The position numbers and the translations under genes were made by a program. Shown here piece after piece: positions 1-8,622 of a DNA stretch of 39,801 nt. The stretch's first letter is position 1. Every line of letters starts with the position of its first letter. This stretch comes from Bordetella parapertussis (GTDB taxonomy: Bacteria; Pseudomonadota; Gammaproteobacteria; Burkholderiales; Burkholderiaceae_C). The notes beneath the pieces are model-generated. The model saw only the letters and a list, made by a program, of their open reading frames with translations, was not told the origin of the DNA and searched no databases. The DNA lies in the NCBI GenBank assembly GCA_945878355.1, contig CAMCTC010000038.1:1-39801 (forward strand). The letters run 5' to 3'.

Positions 1-132
1 CGTCAACTGGCCACAGTAGCCCCGGGCGCGCTGCTGGCCGCCGAGCGGGGCGAGGCCGACTGGCCGCTGGAGGTGTTCAGCCGCTACTGGCCGCTGGCCA
101 GAAGCGACAGCTTTCAGGCCGCGAAAGCCTGA
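1..132 (+). CDS. C-terminal end of an unidentified protein (5' truncated by window)
   Basis: An open frame runs from the first base to a TGA at 130-132 and gives 43 residues, containing GALLAAERGEADWPLEVF and ending SFQAAKA. Codon use is GC-rich like the neighbours, so it looks like a genuine gene tail. The fragment is too short to name. A strand-loop pattern of the type pGaLlaaE is seen in some class I methyltransferases, but that is only a guess. It converges on the minus-strand M16 peptidase gene, with an 80-bp repeat between them. The stop is followed by a second TGAGCGC six bases later. Confidence 0.6.
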   Translation, partial: RQLATVAPGALLAAERGEADWPLEVFSRYWPLARSDSFQAAKA

Positions 133-237
133 GCGCCTGAGCGCGGGACTCCTGAGAAACAAAACTTTCCGCATTGTGAAATGACCCAAGTTCGGTCGTT
201 TCTCCGCGAACGCCGGGCGCCGACAGAGGCCTGGGAT

Positions 238-318
238 GCTCTCAAGCAAATGTGGCTTTGCCACTTTGCTTGATCCCCACGGGGGGGCGGCCGGCTTCGG
301 CCGGCCTTGGGGCGCTCA
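238..318 (-). repeat. Dispersed two-hairpin intergenic repeat, copy 1
   Basis: This 81-bp element matches 18561-18640 except for one G in a G-run (seven here, six there). Read on the minus strand it begins TGAGCGCCCC. It then has a hairpin with 7-bp arms GGCCGGC/GCCGGCC around a four-base loop (TTCG when read on the plus strand), a C-run, and a second hairpin with arms CAAGCAAA/TTTGCTTG extended by GTGGC/GCCAC. The first three bases, TGA, are the stop codon of the M16 peptidase gene. It lies between two convergent genes, so a terminator or mRNA-stabilising role is plausible. Confidence 0.85.
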
Positions 319-1623
319 GTGCTGGGTAGCCGGTGCCGCCAGACCTTGTGCCAGCAAGATGTCGTGGGCGCGATCGCTGGTACCGCGCGCCACCCGGCCG
401 GTGATCGCCAGCGACGCCCCGCCGTCCAACATGACCTCGAAAGCCTGGCGAACCTGCTCGGCACTGACCGCACGCATGCTTGCCATCCCCTGCTCGCGCG
501 ACCGCAGCCGCCCCAGCACCAGCAGGTCGAGCGCCGCTTCTTCCAAGCGCCTGCCGGGTTTTTCCAGGCCACGAAGCCGGCGCACCAGGATCTGGTTGCG
601 GGCCCGCTCCAGGTCCACCGGCGCGATCGCCTGGGCCTGGGCCCGCAGCAGGCCGGCCATCGCCGTCAGGCACTCGTCGAGTTGCGCCGGCGAGGTCGAG
701 GCCTCGATCACGAACTGGCCGCAACTGTCGATCACGTCGGCCGAGCAGGCGGCGTAATAGACCAGGCCGCGCTGTTCGCGCAACTGGTCCATCAGCGGCG
801 AGCTCATGCCTTCGCCCAGCAAGGCGGCGGCCACTGCGCCGGTCGGGTCGTCTGCTTGCAGCGGTGGGATCGAAAAACCCAGCACGCAGTGGGTCTGGCT
901 GCTGCCTGCCTGGGCCTTGGTCTTCAAGCCGCCGAGCCAGGTCGGCGCGGCGATCAGGTTGGGCTGGCCGCTTGGCATCGCGCCGAAACAAGCCTCGGCT
1001 TCGCGGGCGATCGCCTCATGGTCGACCGCTCCGGCCGCGGCCACCACCACGTTGGCGCCGGTGTACAGGCGCTGCAGATGGGCCACCAGGTCGGCGCGGG
1101 CAAAGCGCTCGATGTTGCGGCGCACCCCGATCACCGGCTGGGCCAGCGGGTGCAGACCGAAACAGGCGCGATCGAACAGCTTGTAGGCGCTGGCCATCGG
1201 GTCGTCCTCGTCCTCGGTGAACTCGTGCAGCAACACCTCGCGCTCGCGCTCGAACTCGGTCTCGGGAAAGGTGGCGTGCTGCACCAGGTCGCCCAGCATG
1301 CGGACAAACAGCGGCGCGTCGCCGGCCAGCCCGCGCATGTGGAAAGCGGTGTGGTCTTTGTCGGTGTGGGCGTTGACCTCTGCGCCCAGGCGCTCGGCAT
1401 CGAGGTTCAGGCGCTTCGCGTCTCGCTGCACCGTGCCTTTGAACACCATGTGCTCGATCACATGGCCGATGCCGTTCAAGGCCTGGCGCTCGTGGCCGCT
1501 GCCGCTGCGTACGAACACGCTGACGCTGGCGGTCTGCAGCTGAGGCATCGCGATCGTGACGACGCGAACACCATTGGTCAGCGTCGTGCAACAAGTGTCT
1601 GACGCGGCCCTCGGTTCGGCCAT
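316..1623 (-). CDS. M16 family zinc metallopeptidase (insulinase/PqqL-like)
   Basis: The 435-residue protein is a zinc-dependent endopeptidase of the M16B (processing-peptidase-like) family. The inverted zinc motif HxxEH is visible as H54-V-I-E57-H58 in GIGHVIEHMVFKGT. The expected distal acidic helix follows about 75 residues later (EREREVLLHEFTEDEDD). A second M16 half contains the usual R/Y signature region (LREQRGLVYY). No signal peptide is seen, so it is probably cytoplasmic. The ATG at 1623 shares its A with the apaG stop (TGATG), which fixes the start and implies translational coupling; a longer frame to 1680 exists but would overlap apaG. M16 genes are often found in pairs in Burkholderiales, but only one is here. 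The TGA stop is the first codon of repeat copy 1. Confidence 0.9.
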   Translation of the reverse strand: MAEPRAASDTCCTTLTNGVRVVTIAMPQLQTASVSVFVRSGSGHERQALNGIGHVIEHMVFKGTVQRDAKRLNLDAERLGAEVNAHTDKDHTAFHMRGLAGDAPLFVRMLGDLVQHATFPETEFEREREVLLHEFTEDEDDPMASAYKLFDRACFGLHPLAQPVIGVRRNIERFARADLVAHLQRLYTGANVVVAAAGAVDHEAIAREAEACFGAMPSGQPNLIAAPTWLGGLKTKAQAGSSQTHCVLGFSIPPLQADDPTGAVAAALLGEGMSSPLMDQLREQRGLVYYAACSADVIDSCGQFVIEASTSPAQLDECLTAMAGLLRAQAQAIAPVDLERARNQILVRRLRGLEKPGRRLEEAALDLLVLGRLRSREQGMASMRAVSAEQVRQAFEVMLDGGASLAITGRVARGTSDRAHDILLAQGLAAPATQH

Positions 1624-1997
1624 CAGTGCAGCGCGGCGCTGTCGACCAGCGCGAACTCGGCCACTGGCGACTCGAACCACTGCGCATCCTCGGTGACGCA
1701 GAGTAAATTGCCGCGCATCGAGCCCTGTGAGGTCGAGATCTGCGCCCAGCTGGTGTACTCAAACTGCTCGCCTGGCTGCAGCATCGGTTGGTGGCCGACC
1801 AGTCCGAGTCCGCGCACCTGCTGCACGCCACCGCGGTTGTCGCTGATATGCCAGTGGCGGCCGATCAGCTGCGCTGCCACCTCGCCGGTGTTGCGTATCG
1901 TCACGGTGTAGGCAAACCCGTACAGATGCTGGGCCGCGTCGGTGTGCTCGGGCAGCGGTCGAACCGCGACGGTGGTGGTCAATCTTGCTTGGGCCAT
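1623..1997 (-). CDS. apaG: ApaG (Co2+/Mg2+ efflux-associated) protein
   Basis: The 124-residue product has the ApaG/DUF525 fold signature. The N-terminal strand has the pattern YGFAYTVTIRNTG, the middle has LIGRHWHISDNRGGVQQVRG, and the C-terminal half has YTSWAQISTSQGSMRGNL. The length equals that of typical ApaG (about 125 aa). The start is the ATG at 1997; a longer open frame upstream runs over rpe and is a shadow. The exact role of the family is unsettled: it was linked to cobalt resistance in enteric bacteria, and a related domain occurs in eukaryotic F-box proteins. It is divergent from rpe, 63 bp away, a common Burkholderiales arrangement. Confidence 0.95.
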   Translation of the reverse strand: MAQARLTTTVAVRPLPEHTDAAQHLYGFAYTVTIRNTGEVAAQLIGRHWHISDNRGGVQQVRGLGLVGHQPMLQPGEQFEYTSWAQISTSQGSMRGNLLCVTEDAQWFESPVAEFALVDSAALH

Positions 1998-2060
1998 GTC
2001 GCATTCTAGGAAGACTGCCAGAATCCATGGTTCTGCAGGCCATTGCCGCGACGAACGCCC

Positions 2061-2780
2061 ATGAGCAAAACCTTCCGCATTGCCCCCAGCATTCTGTCGG
2101 CCGATTTCGCCCAGCTTGGCCAAGAGCTGCGCAAAGTCATCGCCGCTGGCGCCGACTGGATCCATTTCGACGTGATGGACAACCACTACGTGCCCAACCT
2201 GAGCTTGGGGCCTATGGTCTGCCAATCGCTGCGCCCACATGCGGTGCGTGCCGACGGCAGCCGGGTGCCGATCGACGTCCACTTGATGGTGCAGCCGGTG
2301 GACGCGCTGGCGCTGGCTTTCGCACAGGCCGGCGCCGACCTGATCAGCTTTCACCCCGACGCCAGCGCGCATGTCGACCGCACGCTGCAGCTGATCAAGT
2401 CCGCAGGCTGCCAGGCCGGTCTGGTGTTCAACCCGGCCGAGTCGGTCGATGTGCTGGAGTGGGTGATCGACAAAGTCGACCTGGTGCTGGTGATGAGCGT
2501 GAACCCGGGCTTTGGCGGGCAGAGCTTCATCCCCGGCGCGCTGCGCAAGGTTGAGAAGCTGCGCCGCATCATCGATGCCCATCAGCGTGAGACCGGTCGC
2601 GACATCCGGCTCGAGGTTGACGGCGGCATCAAGACCGACAACATCCGCGCGGTGGCCGACGCGGGCGCCGACACCTTTGTTGCCGGCAGCGCGATCTTCG
2701 GCCAGCCCGATTACCGGGCAGTGATCGACGCGATGCGCGCCGAGCTGTCCTCCCCCCAGGCCCTCAAGGAAACAAGTTGA
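2061..2780 (+). CDS. rpe: Ribulose-phosphate 3-epimerase
   Basis: The 239-residue TIM-barrel enzyme interconverts D-ribulose 5-phosphate and D-xylulose 5-phosphate in the pentose phosphate and Calvin pathways. Family hallmarks are present: APSILSADF at the N-terminus, the metal/acid segment [24 protein letters not shown], the flexible loop [11 protein letters not shown], and the catalytic EVDGGIK. The ATG at 2061 matches the family N-terminus ([10 protein letters not shown]); a TTG at 2043 would add six residues without support. In many relatives gph follows rpe. Here the next gene is an exported methyltransferase-like protein whose TTG start overlaps the rpe stop. Confidence 0.97.
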   Translation: MSKTFRIAPSILSADFAQLGQELRKVIAAGADWIHFDVMDNHYVPNLSLGPMVCQSLRPHAVRADGSRVPIDVHLMVQPVDALALAFAQAGADLISFHPDASAHVDRTLQLIKSAGCQAGLVFNPAESVDVLEWVIDKVDLVLVMSVNPGFGGQSFIPGALRKVEKLRRIIDAHQRETGRDIRLEVDGGIKTDNIRAVADAGADTFVAGSAIFGQPDYRAVIDAMRAELSSPQALKETS

Positions 2781-3580
2781 AAAATTGGTTCACAGCTGCC
2801 GTGATGGTCCTGGGCCTGGCTGGTCCAGCGCTGGCCGACGATGCGCTCAAGGCCAGCCTGGCCGGGGCCCAGCGAACGCCCGCCAACGCCGCTCGCGACG
2901 CTTGGCGTCACCCCTACGAGACCTTGAGTTTCTTCGGCATCCGTCCCGACATGACGGTGGTCGAGCTCAGCCCCGGCGGCGGTTGGTACACCGAGGTGCT
3001 GGCGCCTTATCTGCGCGATCGAGGCCGGTTGATCCTGGCCGGCGCCGACCCCGAATCGATCGAGGCCTACTCTCGGCTCAGCGCCGAGCGGCTCAAGGCC
3101 AAGCTGCAGGCCCAGCCTGCGGTCTATGACAAGGCGCAGACGACGGTCTTCGCGCCGCCGGCCAAGCTGCAGTACGCCGCACCAGGCAGCGCCGACATGG
3201 TGCTGACCTTTCGCAACGTTCACAACTGGGTGGCGCGCGGCGACGCGGCGGTGCTGGCGGTGTTCAAGAGCGCCCACGACAGCCTGAAGTCCGGTGGCGT
3301 GTTCGGTGTCGTCGACCACCGGCTGCCTGCCGACCGGGTGCAGGACGCCAAGGCCAGCAGCGGCTATGTCCACGTGGCCTATGTGACGCGGCTGGCCGAG
3401 GCGGCGGGCTTCAAGCTCGCTGCGGCCTCCGAAGTCAACGCCAACCCGCGCGACCGCGCCGACCACCCGGGCGGTGTCTGGGCCTTGCCGCCGAGCTATG
3501 CGAACAAGGACATTGACCGCGCGCGTTTCGAAGCGATTGGCGAGAGCGACCGCTTCACGCTGCGCTTCGTCAAGCCCTGA
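2777..3580 (+). CDS. Exported class I methyltransferase-like protein
   Basis: The 267-residue product starts with a short signal peptide ([20 protein letters not shown], cut after ALA). It continues as a class I SAM-methyltransferase-like domain: the glycine motif is [19 protein letters not shown], followed by an acidic strand end (LAGAD). The C-terminal part contains [12 protein letters not shown]. It resembles a family of predicted exported methyltransferases whose substrate is unknown. Location in the periplasm is puzzling because S-adenosylmethionine is cytoplasmic, so the fold may have another use. The TTG start at 2777 overlaps the rpe stop (TTGA) and is preceded by AGGAA at good spacing, so it is probably coupled to rpe. 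Confidence 0.8.
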   Translation: MKNWFTAAVMVLGLAGPALADDALKASLAGAQRTPANAARDAWRHPYETLSFFGIRPDMTVVELSPGGGWYTEVLAPYLRDRGRLILAGADPESIEAYSRLSAERLKAKLQAQPAVYDKAQTTVFAPPAKLQYAAPGSADMVLTFRNVHNWVARGDAAVLAVFKSAHDSLKSGGVFGVVDHRLPADRVQDAKASSGYVHVAYVTRLAEAAGFKLAAASEVNANPRDRADHPGGVWALPPSYANKDIDRARFEAIGESDRFTLRFVKP

Positions 3581-3670
3581 TTTCGGCGCTGCGGCACGGC
3601 CGGGGGCTGGCCGCGCGCTTCACAAAGTCCGTCATCGGGCAGACCAACGGACAAACCGCAGGAGACTTCC

Positions 3671-3988
3671 ATGGCCATCTATGAACTTCGCACCTACACC
3701 GTCATCGTCGGCAAGATGAGCGAGGTGGTCGGTCACTACAAGACCGAAGGCTGGGCCGCGCTGGCCAAGCATCCGCAAAAGCTGGTCGGCTATTTCACCG
3801 GCGACATCGGTGCGATGAACCAGCTGGTTCACCTGTGGAAATTCGACGACGACGCCGACCGTCGGGCTTTTTGGGCCGGTGTGTTTGGCGACGCCGAGTT
3901 CATGGCCTTCGCTGCCAAGCTGCGCCCGCTGCTGCTGTCGCAGGAAAACAAGCTGATGCTCAACGCGCCCTGGGGCCCTCAGCCCTGA
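3671..3988 (+). CDS. NIPSNAP family protein
   Basis: The 105-residue product has the NIPSNAP ferredoxin-like dimeric alpha/beta-barrel pattern. The opening IYELRTYTV and the GDIGAMNQLVHLWKFDD segment are typical, with a C-terminal LLSQENKLM. In bacteria the family is often found near degradation genes, and its biochemical role is not firmly known. A good ribosome site (GCAGGAGAC) precedes the ATG at 3671. Its stop codon lies inside a hairpin shared with the convergent quinone oxidoreductase gene. Confidence 0.88.
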   Translation: MAIYELRTYTVIVGKMSEVVGHYKTEGWAALAKHPQKLVGYFTGDIGAMNQLVHLWKFDDDADRRAFWAGVFGDAEFMAFAAKLRPLLLSQENKLMLNAPWGPQP

Positions 3989-3992
3989 GGGC
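3975..3992. terminator. Stem-loop between convergent genes, overlapping the NIPSNAP stop codon
   Basis: GCCCTCA (3975-3981) pairs with TGAGGGC (3986-3992) across a 4-base loop. The NIPSNAP TGA (3986-3988) is within the right arm. There is no T-run, so intrinsic termination is uncertain. The position between two convergent genes fits a bidirectional 3'-end structure. Confidence 0.45.
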
Positions 3993-4024
3993 TTGAGCCT
4001 CGAGGCGATTCGCCGACTGCAGGC

Positions 4025-5032
4025 TCAGTCGTCCGCGCCCATCGTCACGACGATCTTGCCGGTGACGCTGCGGTCGGCCATCGCTTCTAGCGCTTCCTGG
4101 GCTTGGGCCAGGCCGAAACGCGCGCCGATCACCGGCTTGAAGACGCCGGCTGCGGCCAGGCGTTGCACGGCCGCTGCGTGTTCGCGGCCGCGCTCTGGCC
4201 AGCGCCGGCCGTATTCCCCGGCGCGCACACCGACCACGCTGTAGCCTTTGATCAGCGGCCGGTTGGCGTCTACCTTCGGTATCCGGCCGCTGGCAAAGCC
4301 CATCACGAGCAGCCGGCCACCGAAGGCAATGCAGCGCTGCGATTCGTCGAACAGGTCGCCGCCCACTGGGTCAGCGATCACATCGGCGCCGCGGCCGTCG
4401 GTGGCGGCCAGCACCGCCTCCCGGAACCCTCGCGCTGGCAGCACCGTCACCCCGGCGTCCGGACCCCAGCCCATCAGTGCCTGCAGCCGCTCGGGCTGGC
4501 TGGCGGTGGCGATCACCCGTGCACCCAGATGCAGCCCGAGCTGCACGCAGGCCTGGCCGACGCCGCCGCGCGCGCCGTGCACCAGCAGGGTTTCGCCGCG
4601 CTGCAGTTGTCCGATGCGGGCCAGCGCGACCCAGGCGGTCAGTCCGGTGACGTTCACGCTGGCCGCAGCCTCCATCGACAAACCCTCAGGGATGGGCCGC
4701 AGCGCGCTGCCTGGCATGACCACCTGCTGCGCCAGCATGCCGTGCTTGGCACCCAGCCCGACCCGCTGGCCGACCTGCCAGCCGCTGGCAGGCCCGGCCT
4801 CTACGACGACGCCTGCCCCTTCCATGCCTGAGACAAAAGGGATCGGTGGCCTGAACTGGTAGAGCCCGCGTGTCATCAACAGGTCGGGAAAGTTCAGGCT
4901 GGTCGCGTGCATCGTCACGCGGACATCGGCAGGGCCCATTGCGGGCAGCTGCCAGCGCCGCAGCGCCAGCCCCGACATGTCGTCGCTGAGGTGCTCGCAG
5001 ACCAGGGCCAAGGTGTCTGAGGGATGGTTCAT
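4025..5032 (-). CDS. NADPH:quinone oxidoreductase-type zinc-independent MDR dehydrogenase
   Basis: The 335-residue member of the medium-chain dehydrogenase/reductase superfamily has a GroES-like N-terminal domain (VRVTMHATSLNFPDLLMTRGLYQF...PFVSGMEGAG) and a Rossmann domain with the nucleotide motif HGARGGVGQACVQLG around residue 150. The structural-zinc cysteines are absent, as expected for the quinone-reductase subgroup. Likely activity is NADPH-dependent reduction of a quinone or an enone; the substrate is not readable. The ATG at 5032 gives the normal N-terminus (MNHPSDTLALV). It is divergent from the helicase gene with 99 bp between starts. Confidence 0.88.
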   Translation of the reverse strand: MNHPSDTLALVCEHLSDDMSGLALRRWQLPAMGPADVRVTMHATSLNFPDLLMTRGLYQFRPPIPFVSGMEGAGVVVEAGPASGWQVGQRVGLGAKHGMLAQQVVMPGSALRPIPEGLSMEAAASVNVTGLTAWVALARIGQLQRGETLLVHGARGGVGQACVQLGLHLGARVIATASQPERLQALMGWGPDAGVTVLPARGFREAVLAATDGRGADVIADPVGGDLFDESQRCIAFGGRLLVMGFASGRIPKVDANRPLIKGYSVVGVRAGEYGRRWPERGREHAAAVQRLAAAGVFKPVIGARFGLAQAQEALEAMADRSVTGKIVVTMGADD

Positions 5033-5131
5033 GGGATACGTGAAATGGGGTGGAAGATGAGGGCTAGACCAGGTCGGCATGCGCTTGCGCAGTCCGATGC
5101 TAGCCGCGCGGAGTACAGTGCGCGGCCTGCC

Positions 5132-7435
5132 ATGCCAGATACCCTACCCATCGCTGCGGTTCCAATCCGCGCCGCGGCCAAGCCGCAGCCCCATCCCCTG
5201 CCCAACCCGCGCCATGCCGCGCGAGTGCCGGCGCAGATCCCCGACGAAGCGCTCAGCCGCATCCGCAACGCGGCCTACCAACTGCCTCAGGTGGTCACGG
5301 CGGCCGACATGCCGGCCGACTTGGTGCCCGAGCACGCGCCCGACGGCGACGACCGGATGGACCGGCTTGGCCTGGTGCTGCTGCAAAAAGGCGTTGCCGG
5401 CCAGCGGCCCAGCCGCTGGATCGCGCCCACGCTGTTCGAAGAGGCGCTGCGTCACCTCGACGCGGTGGGCACCGGCCCGAAGCTGCGCGCGCTGATGACC
5501 GAGCGCAGCGCTGTGCTCGACGCGATGAGTGTGACGCGGGCTGGCCCAGCCGACTGGGAGCGCTTGGCGATCCAGACGCTGACGCTGGCGCAGGACGCCT
5601 GGCGCATCGACGTCAGCCACCTGATTCCGGTCGAGGCTGCGCCGGTCTGGCGTTTTTTCCGCGACGGCGACAAAGCCTTGTTGCAGGACACGCTGACGCA
5701 CCAGCCGGACTGGCCACACGCGGCCGAACTGCAGGCCACGCTGGACGGGCTGGTCGAACAGGCCGGCCACATCAACCCCGGTCGGATCGAGTCACTGCTG
5801 CCCGGCCTGCAGTCTGAATGCGCGACGCCGCAGTCGCTGGACGAGTTGCGCGCGGCCTGCAACCGGGCATTGGAGCGCTGGGCCAACCGGGTCAACGAGC
5901 TCGACACCCTGGACGACCTGAACGCCGAACTGGCTTTCCAGGGCTACCCTGACAGCTTCAAGATCGCGCGCCGGGCCCAGCGCAAGGTCACTTTGTTTGT
6001 CGGCCCACCCAACAGCGGCAAGACTCACCAGGCCTTTGAACGCCTGGCGGCTTGCGAGCGCGGCGCCTACCTCGCGCCGCTGCGCCTGCTCGCGCTCGAA
6101 GGCCGCGACCGCTTGATGGCGCGCGGCGTGCCTTGTTCCTTGCGCACCGGTGAGGAGAACGCGCCGGTCGATGGCGCGCGTGTGGTCTCGAGCACGATCG
6201 AGATGATGGGCAGCGGCGAGCTGATCGACGTCGCGGTGATCGACGAAGCCCAGATGATTTTCGACCCCTGGCGCGGTTGGGCCTGGACCCAGGCCATCGT
6301 CGGTGCGCCGGCCAAGGAATTGCTGATCATCTGCTCGGCCTATGCCGTGCCGGCGATCGAGAACCTGCTTGGCTTGTGCGGCGAGCGCTGCGAGGTGCGG
6401 CATTTCGAGCGCATGCAGCAGGTGCAGTTGCTGCCGGCGGCGGTGCCGATCGCATCGCTCAAGCTGGGCGATGCGGTGGTGGCCTTCAGCCGGCGCGACG
6501 TGCTGATGCTGCGCGACCAGGTCGCTGCCAACGGCAAAACCGTCAGCGTGATCTACGGCGCGCTGCCGCCCGAGGTGCGCCGCCGCGAGGCCGAGCGCTT
6601 TGCCACTGGCCAGACCGAGGTGCTGGTGGCGACTGACGCGATCGGCATGGGGCTGAACCTGCCGATCCGGCGTGTGCTGTTCTCGACGCTGACCAAGTTC
6701 GATGGTGTTGGCGATCGAACGCTGGACGAGAGCGAAGTGCACCAGATCGCCGGGCGCGCCGGGCGCTACGGCATCCACGAAGAGGGTTTTGCCGGGGTGC
6801 TGGCAGAGGCCGAGGCCAGCGCAGGGCGCACGCTGCGCGACCTGCTGGCGCTGCAGCCGCGTGCGCCGCGCCACTTCAAGGCACCGGTCGCGCCCAACTG
6901 GTGGCACATCGACACGATCTCGAGCAAGCTGGGCAAGCGCAGGCTGCGTGAGGTGCTGGGCGTCTTCGTCGAGCAGTTGGCGCTAGACAACGCGCACTTC
7001 GCGGTCGCCGAGTTGCAGCAGATGCTTGAGATCGCGGCCCAGCTCGACGAGCGTGCAGCGCCACTGTCGCTGCGCGAGCGCTTCATCTATGCCCAGGCGC
7101 CGGTCGACACCCGCACCGACGTGCTGATGCAGCAGTTTCTGGGCTGGACCGAGCGTCATGCCTGGGACGGCCAGGCCGGCGAGCCGAGTTTTCTGAACGA
7201 CGTCGACGAGCACAGCCGACTCGATCGCATGGAGCAGGCGCTGCGCGCCTGCACGCTGTGGTTGTGGCTGGACCAGCGTTTCCCGGGGGTGTTCGGCTAT
7301 GTCGACGAGGTGATCGCGCTGCGCGAGCGCTTGAACGACGGCATCGCCGGGCAGTTGCGGGCGCGTCGGCCGCTGTGGCAGGCCCGACAGGGGCGGCCGT
7401 CGTCGGGCCCGCGAAGCGGCAAGCCCAGGCGCTGA
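5132..7435 (+). CDS. SUV3-like DExH RNA helicase
   Basis: The protein has 767 residues from the ATG at 5132. Helicase motifs are clear: Walker A GPPNSGKT at 291-298, motif Ia YLAPLRLLALE, motif II DEAQ at 371-374, a domain-2 segment VLVATDAIGMGLNLP, and motif VI QIAGRAGRYG starting at about 538. The order and the wording of these motifs (PLRLLALE, IDEAQM, TDAIGMGLNL) are those of the mitochondrial SUV3 RNA helicase, which unwinds RNA for the degradosome. About 220 residues follow with the SUV3-type C-terminal helical region. The N-terminal ~280 residues are family-specific and not recognised. The C-terminus is basic and proline-rich. A longer frame from 5024 would run into the divergent promoter region and is not favoured. 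Confidence 0.9.
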   Translation: MPDTLPIAAVPIRAAAKPQPHPLPNPRHAARVPAQIPDEALSRIRNAAYQLPQVVTAADMPADLVPEHAPDGDDRMDRLGLVLLQKGVAGQRPSRWIAPTLFEEALRHLDAVGTGPKLRALMTERSAVLDAMSVTRAGPADWERLAIQTLTLAQDAWRIDVSHLIPVEAAPVWRFFRDGDKALLQDTLTHQPDWPHAAELQATLDGLVEQAGHINPGRIESLLPGLQSECATPQSLDELRAACNRALERWANRVNELDTLDDLNAELAFQGYPDSFKIARRAQRKVTLFVGPPNSGKTHQAFERLAACERGAYLAPLRLLALEGRDRLMARGVPCSLRTGEENAPVDGARVVSSTIEMMGSGELIDVAVIDEAQMIFDPWRGWAWTQAIVGAPAKELLIICSAYAVPAIENLLGLCGERCEVRHFERMQQVQLLPAAVPIASLKLGDAVVAFSRRDVLMLRDQVAANGKTVSVIYGALPPEVRRREAERFATGQTEVLVATDAIGMGLNLPIRRVLFSTLTKFDGVGDRTLDESEVHQIAGRAGRYGIHEEGFAGVLAEAEASAGRTLRDLLALQPRAPRHFKAPVAPNWWHIDTISSKLGKRRLREVLGVFVEQLALDNAHFAVAELQQMLEIAAQLDERAAPLSLRERFIYAQAPVDTRTDVLMQQFLGWTERHAWDGQAGEPSFLNDVDEHSRLDRMEQALRACTLWLWLDQRFPGVFGYVDEVIALRERLNDGIAGQLRARRPLWQARQGRPSSGPRSGKPRR

Positions 7436-7460
7436 GTCCGGCTGGATTGAGGCGCGTGCG

Positions 7461-8492
7461 ATGACCCCGGCCCTGCATCGGCGAGCGGCGGTCGCGATGG
7501 ATGACCACTACCCGCGGCTGCTTGCCGACATCGGCGGCACCAATGCTCGCCTCGGTTGGGTCGCTGCGCCGGGGGCCGCTGTCTCTCAGGTGCGCAGCTT
7601 GCCGGTGTCCGGGTTTGCCGGACCAGCAAGCGCTGCGCGGGACTACCTGTTCGAGTTGATGCAGCGTCTTGGTACGGATTTTTCGCCGCCGCGCCGCGCC
7701 GCATTTGCGGTGGCCACCGCAGTGGCTGGCGATCGGATCGCTTTCACGAACAGCCACTGGGACTTCTCGCGCGCCCAGGTCCAGGCCGAGCTGGGGCTCG
7801 ACAGCCTGCTGATGCTCAACGATTTCGCAGCGCTGGCGCTGTCGCTGCCCGTGCTGGGGCCGAGCCAGCTGCGAACCCATGGCGCCACGCCGCCGCTGGC
7901 AGGCGCGATGCTCGCGGTCGTCGGCCCCGGCACCGGTCTGGGCGTTGGTGCGGTGATGCCGACCCGCCAAGGCTGGGTGGCGCTGCCGGGCGAGGGCGGC
8001 CATGCCACGCTGGCGCCGGCCGACGAGTTGGAGAGCGCGCTGCTGGCCTGTGTGCGACGGCAATACGCGCATGTCTCGGCCGAACGGCTGCTCTCTGGCA
8101 TCGGTCTGCCCTTGTTGCACCAGGCGCTGGGGCAGGTGCTGGGCGCGCTGCCTGCGGCCCGTACGACGGCGCAAATCGTCGCTGACGGTGCTGTTGGCAA
8201 CGATGCGCTTTGCAGCCAGACGCTGGATTTGTTCTGCGCGTTGCTGGGCGGCTTCGCCGGCAATGTGGCGCTGACGCTGGGCGCGCGCGGTGGTGTGTAC
8301 ATCGGCGGCGGCATCGTGCCGCGCTTTGCCGACCGCTTCTTCGCCTCGGCCTTCCGCGAGCGTTTCGAGGCCAAGGGCCGGTTTCGTGACTACCTCGCGG
8401 CGATCCCCACCGCGCTGATCACCGATACCTTGGCGGCGCTCAGCGGCGCAGCGCTGGCGATCGAGCAGCAGGTCGCGCTTGGGGAGGACTGA
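7461..8492 (+). CDS. glk: Glucokinase (ROK-independent Glk family)
   Basis: The 343-residue product phosphorylates glucose with ATP to glucose 6-phosphate in the cytoplasm. Visible motifs are the phosphate-1 loop LLADIGGTNARLGW, the central LMLNDFAALALSLP, the nucleotide loop VVGPGTGLGVG, the glucose-site segment LPGEGGHATLAP with its Glu and His, and near the C-terminus VYIGGGIVPRF. It starts 25 bp after the helicase stop, so the two may be co-transcribed. An internal ATG at 7497 (MDDHYPRLLADIGG) is closer to the usual family N-terminus and could be the real start. Confidence 0.95.
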   Translation: MTPALHRRAAVAMDDHYPRLLADIGGTNARLGWVAAPGAAVSQVRSLPVSGFAGPASAARDYLFELMQRLGTDFSPPRRAAFAVATAVAGDRIAFTNSHWDFSRAQVQAELGLDSLLMLNDFAALALSLPVLGPSQLRTHGATPPLAGAMLAVVGPGTGLGVGAVMPTRQGWVALPGEGGHATLAPADELESALLACVRRQYAHVSAERLLSGIGLPLLHQALGQVLGALPAARTTAQIVADGAVGNDALCSQTLDLFCALLGGFAGNVALTLGARGGVYIGGGIVPRFADRFFASAFRERFEAKGRFRDYLAAIPTALITDTLAALSGAALAIEQQVALGED

Positions 8493-8622
8493 GGTCGGCG
8501 TGAATCCTGCTGCCGCATGCAACACCACGATGACGTCGAGAGCCATTCGGCCAGCATCTCGGGCGCAACCAACACGACGCTATCTGGCCGTGCGGCGCTG
8601 CTTCGATGGGGCGTTGCGGCTG

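Noticed and set aside
242..991. Minus-strand open frame of 249 aa overlapping the M16 gene
   Set aside because: Low-complexity Arg/Gly/Ala-rich translation antisense-phase to a clear peptidase; its tail is only translated repeat sequence.
1998..2582. Long N-terminal extension of apaG on the minus strand
   Set aside because: It runs across rpe and has no ApaG homology; the ATG at 1997 gives the usual length.
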